Shown in pieces: positions 22,001-27,411 of a DNA stretch of 27,411 bases (position 1 is the first letter of the stretch; each line of letters begins with the position of its first letter). A program made the position numbers and the translations under genes. The DNA comes from a virus. The DNA lies in the IMG/VR virus record IMGVR_UViG_3300042396_000149, positions 1 through 27,411 of that record; one strand, written 5' to 3'. The notes beneath the pieces were generated by a model. That model did not search any database, was not told where the DNA came from, and saw nothing but the letters and a program-made list of their open reading frames with translations.

Positions 22001-24554
22001 ATGATGCTAACGTACTTGCAGACTTTATTGCATCTGTTGATTGCAATACGCTTAATGAATGTGATTTTTCTGCACTTAAAGAATTGGATTTTTCGGTACT
22101 TAAAGATTTAATATTGCTAACAGATGCCGATTTGCTTAGAGCTGTAACCTCACTTAATGATTTTGATGCACTAATAGAATTTATTGTGCTTGTAGATTTT
22201 GCTGTAATTGTACTTAAAGAAGTAGCAATACTTAATGATTTAGATGCGCTTATAGAATTAGCGGTACTATTTGATTTAACTTCTTTTAAAGAATTAGCCG
22301 CGCTTACTGATGCAGAAATACTAAATGATTTTGCGGCACTCAATGAAGTATTAGCACTTAAAGATGCCGATGTACTAAAGGATTTAGCCATTGATGCGCT
22401 TGATGCATGAGCATCATTCAAGGATTTTGTTGCGCTTACAGAGTTAGCCACACTTAATGAGTTTGCCGAACTTAACGAGTTTCTAGCACTTAAAGATGAA
22501 GATGCACTTGCCGATCTTTCTATGGCCGCACTGGACGAAGTAGCAACACTTAATGATTTAGACTCACTTAAAGAATTAGCAGTGCTTAATGATTTAGATT
22601 CTTTTAATGAATTAATAGTGCTTGTTGAAGCCGATAAACTTATTGATTTTACTGCTGATGTGCTTTGCAAATTTGCTGTGCTTAATGATTTTGATGCGTT
22701 TGCCGATGCTGACGCACTTGATGCTTTCTCTGCCTTTAAAGACGAAGCGTTGCTAATAGATTGCGCAACACTTAATGATGCAGCAGTGCTTAATGATTGT
22801 TTAGCACTTTGTGCATTAGATGCACTCGTGGCAAGAGCAACTTTTAATGATCCAGCGGCAGATAACGAATGCTCTTTAGCTATAGATTGAACGGTTGATA
22901 TGCTTAATACATGCTCAGTGCTTATAGATTTTACGGTGCTTGTCGATGCAGATTTAACGTCCGCCAAAGATTTGTCTGCTTCTATATTTTTTTGCAATGA
23001 TTCTGATTTTGCAACACTTGCCGAGGATACTTTATAAGCACTTAATGATTTTGCTACGGTTAACGATTCTTCTTTTGCAGACGAAACAGACGTTGCAGAA
23101 TTTGCACGAGAAGTGCTTGCATCTTTATTTGCTTGCGATAAAGAATTATAAGCCGATTCTAATTTTGTTTGTTGCTCTGACGTGTATGGTCCAATTTGTG
23201 AATAACTAGATTGATTAGGATTTATAGCAACCGTTAATTCTCCTAATGAATTATTTGTTGACCCAGTAGAACCAGTAGAACCTGTTGAACCAGTAGACCC
23301 AATAGACCCAGTAGAACCTGTTGAACCAGTAGACCCAATAGACTCAGTAGAACCTGTTGAACCTGTTGACCCAATAGAACCAGTAGACCCAGTTGAACCT
23401 GTTGACCCAATAGAACCAGTAGACCCAATAGAACCAGTAGACCCAATAGAACCAGTAGACCCAATAGAACCAGTAGAACCAGATCCGCTTCCGCTATCAG
23501 ATGTATTTCCTGATAAAGATGAATATGTAGATTCTAATGCTGACCCACTACCTGTACCACTACCTGAACCTAAACCTATACCAGATTCACTTCCAGATCC
23601 TGAGCCTGTGCCACTACCACTGCCTAAATCACTACCTGAACCAGAACCAGAACCACTACCTAAATCACTTCCAGAACCACTACCTGAACCGATGCCTGTG
23701 CCACTACCAATTCCACTACCAGAGCCTAATCCACTTCCAGAATCAATACCAGATCCACTTCCACTACCTAAATCACTACCAGATCCAATTCCGCTACCAC
23801 TACCAGAACCTGTGCCACTACCAATTCCACTACCAGAGCCTAATCCACTTCCAGAATCAATACCAGATCCACTTCCACTACCTAAATCACTACCAGATCC
23901 AATTCCGCTACCACTACCAGAACCTGTACCACTACCACTACCAGAACCAGAACCTGTACCAGAACCTGTGCCAGAACCTGTGCCAGATGCACTGCTATTT
24001 AAAGACAAATCAAGAGATTCAGAAGTTAATGAGCCTAAACTTACAGATGTAGATGTAGATGTAGATGTAGATGCAGATGACGCAGACGATGCTGAATAAT
24101 TTTGATAATTAGGATTGCCTAAAACATCACCCCACCACGAACCAGTTGCATTAACTAAGTCATAACGATTCTGATTGTACTTATCCATTAACGCTACTAA
24201 TTCTGGTTGCGTTGTTGTTGGATTATTTTTTAATGTTTCATTTATATTTTTAACATAATTCTCATAAGTTGGTGTGCCAACCTGCGGCACAACTCCACCA
24301 CCAACTTGTGTGTTAAATGTACCGGAATGAGTAGCAGGCGATTGAAATTGTGGCGCAGAATACATGTTTGTATTTTGCAAACGATTATTGTATTCCTTTA
24401 AGTATTCTTGATACTTGGTTTGATCCGCGTCATACGCATCTTGTTGCAATGGATCAATCGTTTTTCCAGTTGGCATAGGCGTGCCGCCATATGTATTGGT
24501 CGGATTGCTTAAGCCATATTGTTTCAATAACTCATCTAATTCATAACCGTACAT
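19026..24554 (-). CDS. Giant serine-rich-repeat virion protein (1842 aa)
   Basis: Domains in order: unique N-terminus (1-150); Ser/Thr microsatellite stretch (153-172); GSG/GTG linker (188-336) with a perfect tandem duplication; [12 protein letters not shown] linker (355-433); spacer; serine-rich hexapeptide region (about 480-1030), units such as [24 protein letters not shown]; two HTH-like motifs ([10 protein letters not shown] near 1040, [10 protein letters not shown] near 1113); a short STG linker (1198-1224); a unique C-terminal domain of ~600 residues ending in [20 protein letters not shown]. The Ser-rich part recalls SRR adhesins that are O-glycosylated in other bacteria. No signal peptide or LPXTG. 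AGGAT precedes the ATG. Position between ejection-type genes suggests a virion fibre or tail component. Antisense open frames over the repeats are artefacts. Confidence 0.85.
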   Translation of the reverse strand: MYGYELDELLKQYGLSNPTNTYGGTPMPTGKTIDPLQQDAYDADQTKYQEYLKEYNNRLQNTNMYSAPQFQSPATHSGTFNTQVGGGVVPQVGTPTYENYVKNINETLKNNPTTTQPELVALMDKYNQNRYDLVNATGSWWGDVLGNPNYQNYSASSASSASTSTSTSTSVSLGSLTSESLDLSLNSSASGTGSGTGSGTGSGSGSGSGTGSGSGSGIGSGSDLGSGSGSGIDSGSGLGSGSGIGSGTGSGSGSGIGSGSDLGSGSGSGIDSGSGLGSGSGIGSGTGIGSGSGSGSDLGSGSGSGSGSDLGSGSGTGSGSGSESGIGLGSGSGTGSGSALESTYSSLSGNTSDSGSGSGSTGSIGSTGSIGSTGSIGSTGSIGSTGSTGSTGSIGSTGSTGSTESIGSTGSTGSTGSIGSTGSTGSTGSTGSTNNSLGELTVAINPNQSSYSQIGPYTSEQQTKLESAYNSLSQANKDASTSRANSATSVSSAKEESLTVAKSLSAYKVSSASVAKSESLQKNIEADKSLADVKSASTSTVKSISTEHVLSISTVQSIAKEHSLSAAGSLKVALATSASNAQSAKQSLSTAASLSVAQSISNASSLKAEKASSASASANASKSLSTANLQSTSAVKSISLSASTSTINSLKESKSLSTANSLSESKSLSVATSSSAAIERSASASSSLSARNSLSSANSLSVANSVSATKSLNDAHASSASMAKSFSTSASLSANTSLSAAKSFSISASVSAANSLKEVKSNSTANSISASKSLSIATSLSTITAKSTSTINSISASKSLSEVTALSKSASVSNIKSLSTEKSNSLSAEKSHSLSVLQSTDAIKSASTLASLSASKSVSEVNSQSKANSVNEVKSLSAERFKSLSEVKSNSIANSISASKSISTVNSLSKSVLDFNAKSASVEKANSLSAEKVLATSHSHSTWEVKSASTVASISAAKSVSTVNSLSKSTSLSELKSLSTEKANSLSASTSVSKAASAASANSANAAKAASASASAYASASTSTSLAIAKQEVLDAAALANPTIENIAAKYNIPINVVKVAQLMATKGWSPEDATDYMAARDPNLLFNEKSQKALNHLYSLMDTIKTTDLPTDTIPTISELAKHYNVSENAIKGAIKWNSPERDAEFNDYMAKNPVDTQREFYHIPELADALRIKINNTILTAKMKSDAANAASGLTGGIATGSTGSSGSTGSTGNTTSSTVVPNTSGGLTSTTPITQPTTQPQTVDAVKQIAEAATLANKIVEQTKDKPNPITPEKAKEIAIEFITIPKEKLKDFTEQTLLSSLGDFAKMIMPGPAYVLDSLGNVIQGQAPMNPLDFARNVYSKDASIDISSLVPDFLKDWSNGDTKALTNNNASNVLNSGHLFTVGGEGLTLGPFKDSSGNPIGGGTEPFAVIKVPTTDAVTEKFADVITNNINNPDAIQKYAKDNNLGDTALTKAVNFAKDNANSIKQFNEAVNKAEMNGSLQDGKMIGSELFPTTNAGIDALAEGVVPLKLGIPLVAEIKSLLNGTNYDDALANEYNDYNHWAAANPITAKLLQTLGVLGASSFTGGLGPYDSIKVSNIWNQDLGINAHSIAVNLNDTGPITATPIDSQGNAIGETITLNRDSLPTNFFDTIGSHVADTYNDLIGSIEGTVGSIGAFFTNDQEQLPEDFTGSIYYPLASGNNNFGSTGGSGSDTSFFDKISQGLDDLYGSVSSTFDTNNPLPANVHYDTSGALVKNNTFGQYHIPGYDSNGYPLQSGQYPDGTYDLPSDSSLWGSLGSMFDFGSDVGGGSSWYDNLGGMFDFSSWGDSGGEPMMSDLAKGGAVSKEIDRLYKKYGGEI
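21465..23115 (-). repeat. 18-nt/hexapeptide serine-rich repeat region
   Basis: Protein repeat S-[LIFV]-S-x-x-x, e.g. [18 protein letters not shown]; at DNA level a degenerate 18-nt period. Copies are diverged, so this is an old array kept by selection rather than fresh slippage. Confidence 0.85.
23255..23490 (-). repeat. Near-identical 9/18-nt repeats coding [12 protein letters not shown]
   Basis: The plus strand shows repeated ccagtagacccaatagaa and close variants. Units keep the frame and have changed little, so length may vary between relatives. Confidence 0.85.
23695..23922 (-). repeat. Perfect 114-bp tandem duplication in the GSG linker
   Basis: Positions 23695-23808 and 23809-23922 are identical as read, 38 codons each, in frame. 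The next unit diverges after CCTGT. Identity implies recent duplication. Confidence 0.85.
24045..24074 (-). repeat. Hexanucleotide microsatellite
   Basis: AGATGT repeated four times exactly, then AGATGC, in plus-strand reading. It codes alternating Ser/Thr at the start of the Ser-rich part; six-base slippage would stay in frame. Confidence 0.8.
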
Positions 24555-24566
24555 TTTGTATCCTTA

Positions 24567-26093
24567 TTAACCAGTTAAACCTTTTACGAGTGCCGCGCCA
24601 CTTGCTAATTGTTGCAATACTGATGGAGCAAAAGTTTGACCTGAAGCATTGGTTTGTGACGTTGTAATGGTTGGAATAGTATTAGCAGGAAGACCACGAA
24701 TTTGTGCATTCATCCAATCAAGTTGATTTTTAGGATAATCTTGCATAGTTTGCCATTGTTGTTGCGCTGCGGTCAGTTCAGCTTGTTTTTGTGCTTGCTG
24801 TGCTTGACCAGCCGCTTCAAGCGTTGCTGTATCAAGATTTTGCATTTTTTGTTGATTACCAAGTATTGTAGTGTAATCATTTAATGCGCCCATTTGACGG
24901 GTTGCATCTTGAGCTTGTGCGCCTTGAACATCTTTAGCGGCTGTCAATCCAAGTTGTTGTTGCTGACCTGCTTGTTGTGCTTGTTGATTTGCAATGGTCG
25001 CTAAGTTTTGTTGCTCTTGAGCTGTCAATTGACCTTGTGTCTGACCAATATTAGCTAAGTTTTGTTGCATTGCTGATGTCAACTGACCTTGTGTTTGACC
25101 AATATTAGCAAGATTTTGTTGTTGAGCCGATGTTAATTGACCAGCAGTTTGACCAATATTTTGATATGCTTGTGCTTGTTGAGATGCTAAGTTTCCAGCA
25201 GTTTGACCGAGCGTTGCTTGGCGACCCAAATCTGTTTGAGCATTTGCCATCGCTTGTGTGTAACCTTGATTAGCTAATTTTCCTTGTTCTTGGAGTAATG
25301 TTTGCTGAGTATCACGAAGCGCACGCGCTCCAAATTCACCCATGCGATTTCCACCAAATTGACCGGCTTTAATAAACTGATCCGATACCTGTGGCAATAA
25401 ATTTTCACTTAAATTGCGACCAGCTTGTTGCGCCAGTGTATCCATTACATTTTGCTGATATGGATTCATGTAATTGTTTATGCCGGTATAGGATTGCTGA
25501 CCAGCCGCTGTTAAATAAGGATTTGCATTAGCAGTAATATTTCCAGCACTAGTATTGCTGTTGGTTAAATATTGATTTGCCACTGTTGATGGCGATAATG
25601 CTTGTGCAGATACTAACGACGTAGCAGCAGTTAATGGATTTAAATTTGCGGCACTTGTTAAATTAACATTAGCTGCACCTGATGGCGATAATTTTGCGGC
25701 ATTAGTCCAATTACCACTAGCATCTTTAATCCATTGCGCAGGCGTATTAGGTGATAAATAATTGGTTTGACCCGTGCTAAGTCCTGTAGCCGTATTAGAA
25801 TTCTGATACGCCTTCATCGCTGTAGCGGCATTAGTAAGACCCGCATTCATTCCTGTTGGGGAATTAAACCCAGTAGAATTTTGCTGAACCTGAGAATAGG
25901 CTTGCGTTTGATTAGGATTTAATGACGCAACTGTTGGCAGAGCATATGGCACATAAGGTCTATCTGCCGTAGCAATTGCGTTTTGAATCTGATCGTAAAT
26001 AGCGGCTTGCATCCATGCTGGTGTACCAGTTGTTGTAGTATCAGCTTTAAAAGATGTTTGTGGCGTTTGTGATGTCAGTGAATAGGTTCCCAT
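24567..26093 (-). CDS. Putative structural/ejection protein with 18-residue repeats (508 aa)
   Basis: N-terminal half Ser/Thr/Asn/Pro-rich with repeats such as NLTSAANLNPLTAA and QALSPSTVANQYL. A conserved-looking core (NPYQQNVMDTLAQQAGRNLS, then QFGGNRMGEFGARAL, around 215-265) precedes a Gln/Ala-rich helical region with 18-residue repeats (QQNLANIGQTQGQLTSAM) at about 305-365. The C-terminus is WQTMQDYPKNQLDWMNAQI and a hydrophobic tail. The core resembles uncharacterised phage virion proteins seen next to ejection proteins. GGAG 7 nt before the ATG; TAATG overlap with the upstream gene. Confidence 0.55.
   Translation of the reverse strand: MGTYSLTSQTPQTSFKADTTTTGTPAWMQAAIYDQIQNAIATADRPYVPYALPTVASLNPNQTQAYSQVQQNSTGFNSPTGMNAGLTNAATAMKAYQNSNTATGLSTGQTNYLSPNTPAQWIKDASGNWTNAAKLSPSGAANVNLTSAANLNPLTAATSLVSAQALSPSTVANQYLTNSNTSAGNITANANPYLTAAGQQSYTGINNYMNPYQQNVMDTLAQQAGRNLSENLLPQVSDQFIKAGQFGGNRMGEFGARALRDTQQTLLQEQGKLANQGYTQAMANAQTDLGRQATLGQTAGNLASQQAQAYQNIGQTAGQLTSAQQQNLANIGQTQGQLTSAMQQNLANIGQTQGQLTAQEQQNLATIANQQAQQAGQQQQLGLTAAKDVQGAQAQDATRQMGALNDYTTILGNQQKMQNLDTATLEAAGQAQQAQKQAELTAAQQQWQTMQDYPKNQLDWMNAQIRGLPANTIPTITTSQTNASGQTFAPSVLQQLASGAALVKGLTG
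25000..25163 (-). repeat. 54-bp tandem repeats in the 508-aa gene
   Basis: About three units coding (Q/M)QQNLANIGQTQGQLT..., two of them nearly identical at protein level, with synonymous differences in DNA (e.g. ctgacc/ttgacc). Confidence 0.8.
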
Positions 26094-27403
26094 TATCTTG
26101 CTCCTCTCATATAATCTAATGGCGATTTAGCGGCTGTACTAAATTGACCTTTTGCTAATTTTTTGCCTTTTTGTTTGCGAAGTTCAGCACGCATTTTATC
26201 AAGTTTTGCAGCACCGGCTTTAGTTGATCCATCACCAAGTAAAGCCACTGTTTCTGCATCAATAACATATTCGCCATCAGAAAGTCTTGCGTCTATTGTA
26301 TCATCTCTGCCCGATCCTGACCCTTGTGCTAAGTAAGCAATTCGAGATAAACCGCCTTGTGCTTTTAATACTGGCTCAGGTGCATTTGGATTGGCTGAAG
26401 GTTTTACAATACGATATTTGTTCAAACCTTGCCCATAATTAAGCGCAGCAAATGTACCTATGTCTTGACCTACTTTTGCAGCGTCAATTGCCATTGCATC
26501 ATAATCTAGCGTTGTTGATGGTTGATTATAATATTGTTGTTGCTCAGTCGTTAGTTTTGGTGATGATACAATTGCTTGTTGTACCTTATCAGATCCGCCC
26601 AGCATGGATGCAGCCGCAACACCACCAAGTCCAAGCAAACCAATTGTCCCCCAGTCCATAGATTTATCGCCAGCAGGTGGTACTGAGCCTGTTGCAGGTG
26701 GTGTTTGACCTAACGTGTCTTTTGCTAATTGACCACTATTTTCATCAGCAGTTTGTTGCACTGCTTGATCAGCAGGAGAATTTTTATCCCAAACTCCTTT
26801 CGCAAGACCTGCTAATGCACCTGATGTCAGTGCTTGACCTGGTTCATATCCAGCCGTCAACATATTACCGCCAACCCGTGCGGCTGTATTTATGCCACTA
26901 CCTAAGTTTGGACTTCCTGTTGCAAATTTATTGGCTAATTGCGGGCCAGCACCAGAAAGCGCACCACCAATACCACCCTGCAATGCACCTTTCATAATGT
27001 CTTCATTAGTCAATGCATTCATACCACCGCCAATTAATGCACCACCCGCAGCGGATGCAGCAATTGGGTTTTTAATGCCTATAGCACCACCAATCTCAGA
27101 TCCTAAGCCAGCGTTTAATCCACCGAGTACACCAGATTGCAATCCACCTTTTAGTATGTTGTCACCCGTTAAGGCTGCCGCACCCGCACCTACTGCACCA
27201 GCAGCTAATGCAGTACCAGCAATTTGACCTGCTTTACCTAGTCCAAAACCAGCCGCGCTACCAAGATAATTACCTACTGCTGGCGCAAATACACCAATTG
27301 CCGCAGGCAAAATGGTTTTAATCACGTTTTTCCAATTCCACCCAAACTCACGAAGACCTGTGCGTGGATTGATAGAACCTGATGCACCCATGTTTTTAAG
27401 CAT
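26093..27403 (-). CDS. Glycine-zipper virion/ejection-type protein, possibly 5' partial (436 aa)
   Basis: Residues 25-190 are an extended Gly/Ala-rich hydrophobic zipper (AIGVFAPAVGNYLGSAAGFG, AGTALAAGAVGAGAAAL, IGGAIGIKNPIAASAAGGAL), as in proteins that insert into the host envelope. A Pro-rich linker and a second hydrophobic stretch (TIGLLGLGGVAAASMLGG) follow. The C-terminus has DDTIDARLSDGEYVIDAETV and ALLGDGSTKAGAAKLDKM, a conserved block I associate with uncharacterised tailed-phage virion proteins, then a basic tail. The ATG at 27403 has no visible Shine-Dalgarno and the frame stays open to the edge, so the true start may lie outside. Confidence 0.6.
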   Translation of the reverse strand: MLKNMGASGSINPRTGLREFGWNWKNVIKTILPAAIGVFAPAVGNYLGSAAGFGLGKAGQIAGTALAAGAVGAGAAALTGDNILKGGLQSGVLGGLNAGLGSEIGGAIGIKNPIAASAAGGALIGGGMNALTNEDIMKGALQGGIGGALSGAGPQLANKFATGSPNLGSGINTAARVGGNMLTAGYEPGQALTSGALAGLAKGVWDKNSPADQAVQQTADENSGQLAKDTLGQTPPATGSVPPAGDKSMDWGTIGLLGLGGVAAASMLGGSDKVQQAIVSSPKLTTEQQQYYNQPSTTLDYDAMAIDAAKVGQDIGTFAALNYGQGLNKYRIVKPSANPNAPEPVLKAQGGLSRIAYLAQGSGSGRDDTIDARLSDGEYVIDAETVALLGDGSTKAGAAKLDKMRAELRKQKGKKLAKGQFSTAAKSPLDYMRGAR

Positions 27404-27411
27404 AGCCGCTT

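Noticed and set aside
21397-22890. Long plus-strand open frames opposite the serine-rich gene
   Set aside because: They arise because the repeat codons read backwards lack stops (Leu/Asp/Ala-rich products); no Shine-Dalgarno and wrong strand for the operon.
23255-23490. CRISPR-like array
   Set aside because: Units are contiguous 9/18-nt coding repeats without spacers.
23537-24099. Plus-strand frames rich in Tyr/His/Leu or Pro-Leu-Pro opposite the GSG linker
   Set aside because: Pure mirror of the GSG/GTG repeats; no start context.

Overview
The window reads as an internal segment of an AT-rich, uncultivated double-stranded DNA tailed-phage genome. It contains a terminase pair, PhoH, a TOPRIM primase-helicase, a recombination module, dUTPase, a long run of very small overlapping genes, and large low-complexity virion-type proteins. 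No integrase, tRNA, capsid, portal or lysis gene is recognisable, so those must lie outside. The host cannot be fixed from the sequence. The gene set resembles podovirus-like aquatic phages, but that is inference.

Layout. (1) Positions 1-4912, minus strand: a Cro-like HTH regulator (4736-4906) is followed by primase-helicase (2877-4739), then about 800 nt with no credible gene (2069-2876), then phoH, terS and terL (terL runs off the left edge). The 800-nt gap is crowded with inverted repeats, a G-rich repeat cluster, an extended -10 promoter and a terminator-like pseudoknot. It looks like a structured RNA or a replication/control locus. (2) Positions 4913-5022: two divergent promoters that overlap almost completely. 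(3) Positions 5023-16160, plus strand: a recombination module (Sak4-like ATPase, SSB-like protein, YqaJ exonuclease, superfamily 2 helicase, VRR-NUC nuclease), then a second promoter at 9369 resembling the first, then about 20 small genes, many joined by ATGA overlaps. These include a stand-alone TSCPD/NrdJb-like protein and dUTPase. The strand ends with a TagE/GtfA-type glycosyltransferase and a strong terminator. (4) Positions 16190-27411, minus strand, convergent: five large virion or ejection-type genes in tight succession.

Most striking point. The glycosyltransferase belongs, by its motifs, to the group that includes GtfA, the enzyme that O-glycosylates serine-rich-repeat (SRR) adhesins in streptococci and relatives. 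About 3 kb away, in the convergent late operon, lies a 1842-residue protein whose central ~550 residues are a serine-rich hexapeptide repeat (S-[LIFV]-S-x-x-x) between GSG/STG linkers. A phage carrying both an SRR virion protein and its own GtfA-like enzyme would be a self-contained virion-glycosylation system. The pairing is inferred; the sequence features are directly visible.

How the parts may work together: the overlapping divergent promoters set the balance between the leftward replication/packaging arm and the rightward recombination/nucleotide arm. The 3' glycosyltransferase could be made before or alongside the late virion proteins it may modify.
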